Origin: Sambucus nigra | Taxonomy: Eukaryota; Streptophyta; Magnoliopsida; Dipsacales; Adoxaceae | Direction: 5' to 3' | NCBI GenBank assembly: GCA_949130495.1 | Contig: OX422221.1 | Location: 145,919,405-145,983,404, forward strand | Length of the DNA stretch: 64,000 nt | In this document: piece by piece, positions 1-11,943 of the stretch | Position numbering within the stretch: the stretch's first letter is position 1 | Layout: each line of letters begins with the position of its first letter | Program-made: the position numbers and the translations under genes | The notes under the pieces: model-generated | Told to the model about the DNA's origin: nothing | Databases searched by the model: none | The model's input: only the letters and a program-made list of their open reading frames with translations

Positions 1-48
1 TCGAACCTTCGATCTATCGACATTCTTGAGTCGATCGATCGATCAAGC
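1..48. promoter_or_regulatory. TCGATCGA palindrome cluster in the family-E LTR
   Basis: Repeats of TCGATCGATCGATC occur here about 1.09-1.14 kb from the LTR start, the same place as in LTR E (9391-9452). No TATA box was identified in this LTR, so a regulatory role is inference by analogy with the other families. Confidence 0.35.
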
Positions 49-1137
49 AGGCATCAGCCCAAAAATCCTTAACAGTTACGGGTTTGCATCTTTTTACTCT
101 TCTTAATCATCATTCTAACGCCCAAAACTCTCAAATGAATACACTAATCATCCTACTAACATGTTTACTTCTTTCCCCACGTTTTAGACTCATCAAATCA
201 ACATATAACATCACTTTCATGGATCAAATTACCCAAAAATCATATAAAACCTAGTTTTTCCTATTTCTTCAAGAACATCCCATAATTCCTTCAAATTTCG
301 AAATTCTCTACTTATTAATCATAAATTCGTAGTTGTTATCATCTCAAATATAAACCTACATGAATGTCCTACCCAAATTATGATTTAAACCATTCAAATC
401 CATTTAATTTTCGTTATTTATGAGAAATCTCCAATTCTATAAAAACATGTAAAATAAATTCTTTGAATCTTTGCAAGATAAACCACTTGCCTGTAAATTT
501 GATGTTCTGATCCGTTGTTGTTGTTTAAGGGCTGGTCCTCTCTCCATTCCGGTCACAATTCAGTCCAAATTGGTGGTGGTGGGTGGTGGTTTTGGTTTGG
601 GGACTCTTTGTAACCTCTCCTCTAACTCACGTAACTCCCCTCTATGTTTTTGGCTGATCATGGCCCTAATGGACTAACCAAAAATAAATAAATCAACACT
701 AAAAATCGTGGGTCTTAATTCCTTAATTTTTAAAATTACCAAAATACCCTTCCGGGTTACCGGTTTCGCCTAAAAATGCCCCGGGACCCAAACTAAACTC
801 CCGGCTAGTGTTTTCTGACTATCTTGACCCTTCCGGACACGTTGGCGCACTCAAAATGACCATACGTTTGATAAAAATAAAATTCACTTTTTAATTTAAA
901 TAATTACCCTCCTGACGTGACTGTCACGGGCGCCCCAACAAAATTTTCCAAATTGTCGTATTTCAGTCTCGCGACAATTTTAATATTTTCAATATTCATA
1001 TACTGCCATATATCCAAATTATAATCAAATACCAACTCACATCTCGTTAGTATTTTATCCGGATTAATTCTTAGTTAATTCACATTTAATTTAATTAATC
1101 CCATATATAAATATCCATAAAAGTACAGGGTATTACA
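1..1137 (-). mobile_element. LTR of a Ty3-type element (family E), cut by the window edge
   Basis: Read on the minus strand this begins TGTAATACCCTGTAC at 1137 and follows, with clear divergence, the first ~1.1 kb of LTR E (8265 onward): the opening TGTAATACC motif, the TTAATCCG block, the stretch about a cytosine-rich GTGCGCCAA motif, and the TCGATCGATCGA cluster at the far end (1-48). Only part of the LTR is inside the window, so I cannot tell whether it is a solo LTR or the end of a longer element. No coding sequence is visible; the short reading frame at 471-677 has no recognisable domain. Confidence 0.7.
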
Positions 1138-2828
1138 CGTATCTCAACCACTACGTGAAAATGAAAACAATGTATGCGTAGCATCATACGAGTAAATCGA
1201 CCAAATGGGAAAACTCTTCTACTTGAAACTCAACTCTAAATATACCACTAGCAATCAATATAATCACCTTATCAATGAACTCATAATTTCCAATCATTAG
1301 TAGGCAGTTTTCACTAGGATAACAATTGCCTTTTCTCATTTATAATATCGTACGATACCTAAGCCTCTAGTATCCACCCGCAAAATAAAACAACACAGTG
1401 GACATGTATACTATCAAGTTTTAGTGTACAATAACCCTCGGCCACTACACATGTCAACTTGCATGTGTGTATATCTATACCTACCGACAACTCCTATTAA
1501 TATAGACTATATTATGCACTAATTGTAGAACTATAATTGTAGAACTATCTCAATGTTGGTCTCCTCGCTAAGAACCTCAATTTCAATAACAACAATAGTA
1601 AATATTAATGATATCACAACTTAAAATAATGGCATCAGCCTTTCGTACAATCCACTTACATATAACAACATTTTCAACGTTAAGATAAATATATGTGTGT
1701 TAAATAATAGCTAATGACGATTGTGTAATAAAAATTGTATGTACTTGTGCGTAAAAAATATAGTAGTCAATGACATGTAATGAAACACAATCACGAGATA
1801 TACACAAACTAATGCATTACACGAAAATGTCCAAAATTTTAGTAGCAAAAGTCTCATTTTAGAAGGACACACAAGCCACGACTTTCATTCAAATTTGGTG
1901 GATTATTTTGATAAGTTATATTTGAATGAGTTAAGTTTTCTTGATAGGGGGAATTCCTCTAAATTCTTCAATATTTCGTGAGATATAAGGCACTTACTAC
2001 AAGTAGGTTTATTAACATAATTTCACAATAGTTAGAGGTTAAATCAAATACCTTATGTGTACACTTACATAAGTTCATTCTTAAGTAATTTTATTTTATA
2101 CATTTCAACACCCGACACTATCATTGATTTATATAATACCCATAATTTTTTTCCTTTAAGCTTTGGTATAATGTTTCATAAAAAAATTAAAAAATCATCT
2201 TTGAAATATTGGTTTTACCAATAATTATAAATCTGACCTTCTAAATTGCTCACACAACAACTATAGGAGTGTAACATTGAGGTTTTAACAGATATAATAT
2301 TTTCAATATTCTTGGTGGCCCTTATATGAAAACAAAAATACACAAAAAATGATATATGTTTACAATAAATTTGAGACAACAACTTAGCTCTAACTTTAAT
2401 TATTCATTAAAAATTGAAAACTTAGTATTTTTACACCAGATTAATTAGATATGTACATATATGATTCTATATAATATAAAAACATTCAAGCTAGGATAAT
2501 AGACAAAAATACTAGCTTGTTGTTTAGAAAATTTTGCACAAAAATTTACTTGTTATTAATGAACTTCAAAATTTCATATCTCACTCTCTTATCAGAATCG
2601 TGCCGTTTTTATGTCCAGTGAAATATATCTTTATTATTTATAATTAAAAGTTTTAAAATATTAAAATAAAAAATTTCATGGTATCATTTTCAAAATACAA
2701 CTCGTTACTCTATATTTTCAAAAATATAAACAACTCCGAATAATATGTGTACGTGAAAAAGTCATATCGTTCTCAAATTTTGCAATCACACGAGACACAA
2801 AGTAAAACAATAATAGTGGAAATAAATT

Positions 2829-2847
2829 TCACACACACACACACACA
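2829..2847. repeat. (CA)n microsatellite
   Basis: An uninterrupted run of CA dinucleotides, about nine to ten units. Confidence 0.9.
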
Positions 2848-3088
2848 ACAAGATAGGATATATGTGGTTTGGCAACGTGCCTACATCACAAGGTATTCCT
2901 CATTCCTATATTAATTTATAATGTATTTTGATAGAACTTTTGTATTATTAATTAATACACGCCCTCAATAGAGGGTCTTATTAATATTTAAATATGGTGT
3001 GGGGAGAACCCCTAGTATTCATGGACCTTTCTGTGTTGATCATGATTAAATGATTTGCCTTTTCTCATTCTTAATATGAGTAAAGCTA

Positions 3089-3250
3089 GGGAGACCCACA
3101 AAAAAACCCATTTGATAAACCCAGTGAATAAGACAAAAATGGATACAAGTTTTTAATGCACATTTTGATGTCCTGACGGGACCCACAATAATAAGGTATA
3201 AGCTTTTCATGCAGTGGGTTTACGAAATGATTTTTTTTTGTGGGTCTCCC
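3089..3250. mobile_element. MITE with TA target duplication (mariner-like)
   Basis: The left end GGGAGACCCACAAAAAAA is the inverse of the right end TTTGTGGGTCTCCC, and both are flanked by TA (3087-3088 and 3251-3252). A 162 bp non-coding element with near-perfect inverted ends at a TA dinucleotide fits a Tc1/mariner-derived MITE. The superfamily is inferred only from the TA duplication. Confidence 0.7.
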
Positions 3251-4123
3251 TAGATTTATTCTCTTAATATTAACGATTATAGAAGATGGTTCCTATCCTT
3301 TCCATGAGTAGTCTCCATGTCATTCCTCTCGTGCTCAAATATGTTCTTCCCAATATAATGGAATTTTAGTGTTTTATTTTCTCGCTTCAAGGATTTTAAA
3401 ATAATTATTTCATAATTTTTTGGGATTAAGTGATTCGAGTTTCAATTTTCCTCTCTCTAAATAGCTACTAAAGCTCCCAGAGAGCCTTCATGGTTACCCA
3501 GTCTTACTAGATGTTGTATGAGTATTACCTTAAAGTATAAATCTTAAATCCTCTCTTGAGCACTTTAATCCCTTCCCAAAACCTTTAATTTATTTTTTTA
3601 TTTTTACCCTCTTTACCTTACTTCCCTTACTTATGTCGCTCTCTCTGTTTCTCTTCCTTATTCTTTTCTGGCCATAATAGAGAATTTTATGGGTATTGAG
3701 ATAATATGATAAACGTGGGATATGTATGAAAGGTGTCATCTCTCACTCTCTTAACGTGTTTCAATTTTTCTCTATGACACACTTGTACTCCAATTCCACA
3801 TCCTAATGACACGTCTCCCCATTTATGCTCTTGTTATTAGAAGTGTCTTTATATAATTTTATTTCAAATTATAGAACCAAGTTCCACAGCTAAGTCATAA
3901 TAAAAAATTTAACTTTTTTGAATTTAAATTTCTACTTTTTAGCATAATGTTTAATTAAATGATTATGTGTGATCCAATGCAAGATTTCATTGATAATTAT
4001 TGACGAGGATGATTTCTAACGCCCATCAAGACAAACGATGCACAAAAGGCCGGCTTGGAGGGAAGGCGGCCGCCTCGGGCCCCCGATTTTTGACTCATTT
4101 TAGGGGCCTCAATTTTTTTTACT

Positions 4124-5364
<1,241 letters not shown>

Positions 5365-5919
5365 TAAACTTTTTTTTTTCATTTTTTTTTAATTTTTTAA
5401 TGATTATAACTTTTGATTGACAAATCTGTTTTTCACAAAATTACTATTTTTGAAATCTCCTCACTGAGATCTATCAAACAAGATCCATGAACCCTATAAA
5501 ATTTTAAAGAAAAAAATTACACAGAGAGTAAACTTTACTATATGCACCAGAAAATAAAATAGTTTTATATCTGTGACATTTTCACAAACTGTAACATTTA
5601 CTGTATTAATATTACACAGATAGTAAAATTTACTGTGTTCTCGAGAAAAATTTATCCATATATTTATCAAATAGGATCCACGAAGTACATAATATTTCAA
5701 TAAAAAAATTACACAGACAGTAATATTTACTCTGTACACCTTTAAAATAGAATTAATTAATAGTTGAATAGTCAATGGGACTTAATTAAAAAAATCTCAA
5801 AATAGGAATTAATATATTAATACATATTAACTGCGTTGTCATATTTGTTGTTATTATTAAACAATAATACAAACAAATTGGTTAAATAAATGGATCAACT
5901 AATCTATAAACCGATATAT

Positions 5920-5930
<11 letters not shown>
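5365..5930 (+). repeat. Left arm of a long inverted repeat
   Basis: This stretch is the diverged reverse complement of 44075-44168 plus 45204-45645. Shared landmarks, in order, include TTGATTGACAAAT, the block beginning GATCTATCAAACAAGATCC, paired ACAGTAAA and TTTACTG motifs, and TAAACAATAATACAAACAA. The arms face each other around solo LTR E. They may be long inverted ends of an older foldback-like element or subterminal arms of the hAT-like element. Confidence 0.7.

Positions 5931-5974
<44 letters not shown>
5931..5974. repeat. (AT)n microsatellite
   Basis: An almost pure AT run, which the 5975 MITE directly follows. Confidence 0.9.
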
Positions 5975-5977
<3 letters not shown>

Positions 5978-6124
5978 TCTTGTGCGAACCGGACATGTGT
6001 CACCTAACGGTGCCCCTAGAAATTATTGCCTAAATTATAAGCACACTCTCTTTTCTGGGTTCACCGTCAGGTGACACATGTCCGGTCCGCACTTTTAAAA
6101 AGCGGACTGGTCCACACAAGAGCA
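5975..6124. mobile_element. 150 bp palindromic MITE
   Basis: The ends are TGCTCTTGTG and CACAAGAGCA, and the interior is also self-complementary: CCGGACATGTGTCACCT on the left pairs with AGGTGACACATGTCCGG on the right. The target duplication is hidden by the AT-rich flanks. It has no coding capacity. Confidence 0.65.
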
Positions 6125-6138
6125 ACACTATATATATA

Positions 6139-8125
6139 TTGAAAAAAAGACACCTATTTTTAGTTTAACCCATTTCGTCATTCAAACACCTATTTATCCA
6201 ATATTCTCTTTTTTTTAAAGTCCGCACCAGCGGCACCCATGCCCCCTACCCACTCCAAATCGGATCACTGATGAAGGTCGTTGGAGCGCCGATAATGGAG
6301 ATGGGTAATGGTGGGAATTAGGCGCAGTTAGCGCGGACCTTTAAAAATAAGAGAATATCGAAAAAAAGTGGTTTGGATCCACCGGAACTCCCATTTTGGG
6401 TGAGTAGGGGTGGAATGGGATGTCGCTGGCGCGGACCGTAAAAAACAAAAGAATATTGGATAAATGAGTGTTTGAGCGACGAAATGGGTTAAACGAAAAA
6501 TATGTGTCTTTATATATATATAGTCCTGCAAGGACCCCTTATAGTGCAGACCCTGGTACATAGCATTTTTTTAAAATAGTAAAAAAATGAATTTTCTAAT
6601 GAAACTTCATAGATATGATCTTCACTTTGAGAAGATCATCTCTAATTGTTTTCATCAAAAAATTCAATAAAAAAACCCGTTGAGATGAGGTAATCTGTAA
6701 AAAAATTTATATAAATATGCATTTTTGACTGTTGAAATTTTGAAGATCATCTCACCCACTTTTTGATGAATTTTTTATGAAATTTCATGGATATCATCTC
6801 GACAGTGAGAAAATCATATGCATAAAGTTTCATAAAAAAAATCAATCAATCAAGTCGCTGGTGCCGGTCCAAAATTTCAACGGTTGAAAATTCATATTTA
6901 TATTATTTTTTGGCATATCACCTCACCTCAACGGTTCTTTTATTGAATTTTTTGATGAAAAAAATTGGAGATGGTCTTCTCACCGTGGAGATCATATCCA
7001 TGAAGTTTCATCAAAAAAATTATTTTTTTACTATTTAAAAAATATAGTATGTATGCACCATAAGGAGTCCTTATAGTAAAATTTATCTCTCTCTCTCTCT
7101 CTCTCTCTCTCTTTATATATATATATATATATTGAAAAAAAATACCTATTTTTAGTTTAACCCATTTCGTCATTCAAACACCTATTTATCCAATATTCTC
7201 TTTTTTTTAAAGTCCGCACCAGCGGCACCCATGCCCCTACCCACTCCAAATCTGATCTCTGATGAAGGTCGTTGGAGCTCCGATAATGGAGATGGGTAAT
7301 GATGGGAATTAGGCGCACTTAGCGTGGACCTTTAAAAATAAGAGAATATCGAAAAAAGTGGTTTGGATCCACCGGAACTCCCATTTTGGGTGAGTAGGGG
7401 TGGAATGGGATGTCGCTGGAGCGGACCGTAAAAAAAAAAGAATATTGGATAAATGAGTGTTTGAGCGACTAAATGGGTTAAATGAAAAATAGGTGTCTTT
7501 ATATATATATATATAGTCCTGCAAGGACTCCTTATAGTGCAGACCCTGTTACATACCATTTTTTTAGAATAGTAAAAAAGTGAATTTTTTAATGAAACTT
7601 CATAGATATGATCTTCACTTTGAGAAGATCATTTCAAATTATTTTCATCAAAAAAATCAATAAAAAAACCCGTTGAGATGAGGTAATCTGCAAAAAAAAT
7701 TATATAAATATGCATTTTTTACTGTTGAAATTTTGAAGATCATCTCACCCACTTTTTGATGAATTTTTTTATGAAATTTCATGGATATCATCTCGACAGT
7801 GAGAAAATCATATGCATAAAGTTTCATAAAAAAAATCAATCAATCAAGTGGCTGGTGCCGACCCAAAATTTCAACTGTTGAAAATGCATATTTATACTAT
7901 TTTTTGACATATCACCTCACCTCAACGGTTCTTTTATTGGATTTTTTGATGAAAAAAATTGGAGATGGTCTTCTGACCGTGGAGATCATATCCATGAAGT
8001 TTCATCAAAAAATTTATTTTTTTACTATTTAAAAAAAATAGTATGTACCAGGGATGCACCATAAGGAGTCCTTACAGTAAAATTTATCTCTCTCTCTCTC
8101 TCTCTCTCTCTTTATATATATATAT
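6139..8125. repeat. Tandem duplication, two ~993 bp units, each made of two palindromic modules
   Basis: Unit 1 is 6139-7131 and unit 2 is 7132-8125; they match closely along their length, including both the TTGAAAAAA start and the CT-TA microsatellite end. Each unit holds a ~380 bp palindrome (6139-6518 and 7132-7510; arms share CATTTATCCAATATTCT) followed by a ~555 bp palindrome (6521-7077 and 7514-8079; arms share AAGGACYCCTTATRGTGCA). Short reading frames repeated between units reflect the duplication, not genes. Confidence 0.85.
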
Positions 8126-8264
8126 AAGAGACCAACACAGTAAAATTTACTGTATATATAACATGAACACATTAAATGTTATTGTTTATAAAAATATCAC
8201 AGATATAAAACTATTTCAACACAGTTAATATTATTGTTTGTGAAAATATCAAAGATATAAAACT
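8126..8264. other. Inner end of the left inverted-repeat region, interrupted by LTR E
   Basis: Contains the ACAGTAAAATTTACTG and ATCACAGATATAAAACT motifs that recur at 43716-43830, directly on the other side of LTR E. This supports the view that E inserted into one continuous block. AAACT at 8260-8264 is the left half of E's target duplication. Confidence 0.55.
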
Positions 8265-9390
8265 TATAATACCCCGTATTTTTATGGCATTCAAATTTGG
8301 AGATTTATTAAATTTAATTGAGAATTAATTTAATATTAATCCGAAAATTTATTTTAAATATTTACTAGCGTGACGAGAGTTAGTAATTATTGGAAATTTG
8401 TTGAATATTACTAGATAAGTAAATTAATATATAAGATTGATTTTATTAAAATTGTTATGAGTGAATAAAATAGCAATTATGGAAATTTAAGTCGGGACGC
8501 GCTTGGGTCGTGTCGGGACTAAATTATTATTATAAAAGTGAATAAATTATAAGTCGTTCGTATGGTCATTTCGAGTGCGCCAAAGTGTCTGGAAGGGTCG
8601 AGAGAGTCAGAAAAGTGTACCCGGGGGTTTAGTTTGGGTCTCGGGGCGTTTTTAGGCCTAATTGACATCCCGAGAGGGTATTATAGATATTTTGTATTTT
8701 TGGACAAGTAAACCCACGAATTTTCTTAAGATATATCATCCATTAGGAGTTGTCTTTTAGGGTTAACAAATACAGAACATAAGAACGACCGTTAGAGAAG
8801 AAGGTAGAGAGCTTTCCAAGCAATCCAAGCCCAAGAACTCACTCGATTGCACCACCACCACCACCACCACCAAAACGTAGATCGCACGACGAGGAACGCA
8901 ACTATATCTTTTTCATCAACAAATCAGACCCTTGAATTTCAGGCAAGTATCTATCTTGCTTTGTTTTTAGTTAATGTTTCACCCATGTTAGATTAGGATT
9001 AATAAAAGCATATTTCATGGAAGAATTTGATAACTTAGAGAATTTAAATCACATGTTTTAGTGGAAATAGATATATTCTGGGCATCTCAATCATATGTAG
9101 AGAATTACCCACGAAATTGTATGGATTTAGAAGCAAGAAATCTGAAAAAGAATTAGAAGAATGGAAGTTTTATGAAAAATTAGGGTTCTTGATAATTATG
9201 ATGATTTACCCCATTAATTCAATACCTTTGATGAATTTGTACATATCTCACATAGGAAATCATGTATATAGGTAGATATAACCAGTAGAAATCTCATTTG
9301 GGAGTTTGGGGGGATCATTAATGGCATTTTGGAGTAAATTGGTGGATGAAACCCGTAGGTCGAATTTGTAGTTTTTGGGCAAGAAATGCT

Positions 9391-9452
9391 TGATCGATTG
9401 ATCGACCAAAAGCATCGATCGATCGATCGACCTCATTCCTCGATCGATCGAT
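9391..9452. promoter_or_regulatory. TCGATCGATCGA palindrome cluster in LTR E
   Basis: Three groups of overlapping TCGATCGA palindromes fall within about 60 bp. The same cluster is kept in the diverged relative at the left window edge. I did not find a clear TATA box next to it. Confidence 0.45.
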
Positions 9453-9887
9453 CCCTCCTGGAAAACCGCATGTTTTTTCCCTTTTTGTTTAATCCGGATA
9501 AAATACGTGGGAACCTTTGAATATCCTTTAAATAGTATAATGGGACATGAAGAGGACCAGTAGGGTCTAAGTAGACTCTGTTGAATGAAATTTGATACGG
9601 GTTGAAATTATGGGTTAACGAGGGGTTTCGTCATACATTAGAAATTATGCGTACGTTCACTAAATAATTGAGATTCGTGAAAGACTTAGACCAGAAGGTT
9701 AGAGAGGGCGTCCCTACTGTAATTATATTTGAGTAATAAGGAATACTTCGAGAGATGAGAAGTAAGTATGAAATAAATTATAAATGAGAATAAAATAGAT
9801 GAATCCGTTAAGCGAGATAATTGAGTAAATTTGTGTTAAGTACGGATAATAATAATGGGTCGTCGGTGAACCTAATTTGATAAATGC

Positions 9888-9890
<3 letters not shown>

Positions 9891-9957
<67 letters not shown>
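9891..9957. repeat. (AT)n microsatellite
   Basis: About 33 uninterrupted AT units inside LTR E. Confidence 0.95.
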
Positions 9958-9959
<2 letters not shown>

Positions 9960-10769
9960 CCGTGTGACTGTGTACATATATTAGTTATTATGTTTGTGAA
10001 TAATCATACCCGCGCTAGTTGCTATCACGGAGGTTGCCGCAACGGGACAGTCTTATCTCGATGGGACCTTTATGGGGGATATTGACTTGTACCCTTGAAC
10101 ATAGGATTCCTTGGTACAGGCTATCTGAGATGATAGTTAGACGGTCCTAAGAGACGTGAGGGGTATGCGCTGACCTCTTAGTGACTTGGAACTATGCTTC
10201 GCCTCCATTTTGTGTGTATTGTGTTAATACGATTCGAGAGTGATTTCGAACTAGTATTTACCTTAGTACGAATGATACGGGGACTTGATAGTAGAGTATG
10301 CCAGCACCATAGATTTTATGTGGGGTGCCGATAGTATATATATTATACGAGTGACTAATATATATACACTTATATATATGGAAACTTTCTACTGTATGTA
10401 TAAGTAGTTAAGTAATGAATAAATTCTCCATCTTTATCACAAGTGTTCGAGAATTTTATAACGGTACTGAGTGGTTCTAAGTAACGTAAGAAAATAAAAG
10501 AGCTTAATTTTCTAAAACTAAATATCATAGCCATAGTACTTCTCAGGATAAAACTTTATGGAAAATAATTTAAATAGACTTATGAGATGAGTAGTACAGT
10601 AGGCGTGCACACTAGATGAAAGGTGAGAATTCTCAAGAGAGTGTCGCATACTAACACGGTTGTCACATTAGCCAGTAAGCATTTTAAATACTTGCTAAAC
10701 TATTTTAAAACTGTTTTACACTCGGGCTCTGACCTGTTTTCTGTCATTTCTCTCTCCTGTATATATATG

Positions 10770-11164
10770 TGTAAGCGTCCCATAGGCCCCCAGTTTTTAA
10801 ATTAAACCCTTTTTATACTTCAAAAAGATAATTTTCTTTTTAATTATGCGGAAGCGAAAGATGACGTTTCAAATAAAAAAATTAACAAATTTTAATTTAC
10901 TTCTAAATTAAAATAACACAAAAGTGAAATAGGATTAAAACACACACACAACTTAAATTTGAATTAAGCCAAGTTAATTAATCCAAGTCCTAGAATTTGC
11001 CTAAGTCATATTTTTCAATTATATCAAGTTAGGCGAAACCAATTTTATCAATTAAATTAAATGACTTGAATTAAATTAACTAAACATTACCCAATATTAA
11101 TTTCCACCAAATTAAACAAGTAGTGATTAAATTAAACCAATTTTATCTTTTTACCTAAGCATCT
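10770..11164 (-). repeat. Element A 3' LTR, distal part
   Basis: Begins TGTAAGCGTCCC on the plus strand and matches 41493-41886 of the other LTR almost base for base. It stops at the insertion point of element B. Confidence 0.9.
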
Positions 11165-11573
11165 TGTGGTGACAATTATTATTCAACACAAAGAGATAAG
11201 AGAAGCGCAATCACCAAGCAGAAAAAGGAATAGAAAATATCAAAGTCACACAACAAGAGAGGTACATGGTTCAGCAAAAATGCCTACGTCCACGGTGGTG
11301 CAGTCAGTATTATTTCTATGTACTCCGGAGAGTGATTACAGAGAATATCGGATGTCATTTGCCCCGGACCTAGGGTTTATTATATACATGTCCATTTCAG
11401 AGAGTGGGGGTGTTGGACTCCCCCACGTTTTCCATCTTCTCCTAGAATCCCTCTTAATAGGGACATGGGAGAAGACTAAATCTTAACCGGTTAGGATATG
11501 GGAGGTCTGGACTTTGGGCCACTATAATCGGGCTACTCGTCCAGGCCCATCATTCTAATTTCGAGTACCCACA
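11165..11573 (-). repeat. Element B 3' LTR (409 bp)
   Basis: Starts TGTGGTGACAATTATT and ends GAGTACCCACA on the plus strand. It matches 35850-36332 apart from one ~75 bp unit that is doubled in the other LTR. Confidence 0.9.
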
Positions 11574-11586
11574 ATTACCCCTAAGT
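11574..11586 (-). other. Polypurine tract of element B
   Basis: On the minus strand, ACTTAGGGGTAAT lies directly before the 3' LTR. Confidence 0.6.
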
Positions 11587-11943
11587 TTGTTGGGTTATAC
11601 TTTGATCTCAATAAATTTAAATGATTTGTCATAATGGCTAATTTGTACACCGTGCAACTCTCCCCACAGTTCGAGGACTGAGTTTAGGCGGCACTTGCTT
11701 CGTAGTCTGTGCATTATGATTAGTAGCACTCAAAAGCTATCTAGAGCAGTCATTTCTCGACCGTCGTTTCAACCTTCTCAGTATTCTCCCATTTTCTATG
11801 AGCTGTAGCGATTCACACTCTCTTCTTCCTTGTCATCTGGGCTCGTGATCCTTCATCGTTCGAGTTGAACTTTCATTCTGTAAGTCTCCTGTGCCTTCTC
11901 TTTGTATTTTCTCTTTGAATTTGTGGTTTTTTAGGGTTTCCCA
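11587..11943 (+). promoter_or_regulatory. Probable leader/promoter region of the opposite-strand gene in B
   Basis: Non-coding stretch between the 3' LTR and the ATG at 11944. Just before the ATG it has a T-rich TTTTTTAGGGTTTCCC sequence, like many plant 5' leaders. I see no clear TATA box on the plus strand; transcription could start here or from antisense activity of the LTR. Confidence 0.35.

Larger units (their letters stand above)
1138..4036. other. Unassigned AT-rich DNA without a gene
   Basis: I see no reading frame with a recognisable domain on either strand. The stretch holds one CA dinucleotide run and one small TA-flanked MITE (listed separately). The rest may be old, unrecognisable transposon sequence or simple intergenic DNA. 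Confidence 0.6.
8265..10769 (+). mobile_element. Solo LTR E, left part
   Basis: Begins TATAATACCCCG (the TG start has drifted) and continues at 43159 after element A. The flanks AAACT (8260-8264) and AAACG (43716-43720) match at four of five bases. No internal region, primer-binding site or polypurine tract lies between the ends, so this is a solo LTR of about 3.06 kb, formed before A inserted. The minus-strand LTR at 1-1137 is a relative. Long LTRs beginning TGTAATACCC are common among plant Ty3 chromoviruses; the exact lineage is not determined. Confidence 0.7.

Noticed and set aside
471..677. 68-codon plus-strand frame near the left edge
   Set aside because: Lies within the family-E LTR, has no ATG-supported conserved domain, and the diverged relative does not preserve it.
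8840..8880. Short CACCAC run as part of a His-rich coding exon
   Set aside because: No open frame of useful length around it; it is a small trinucleotide repeat inside LTR E.
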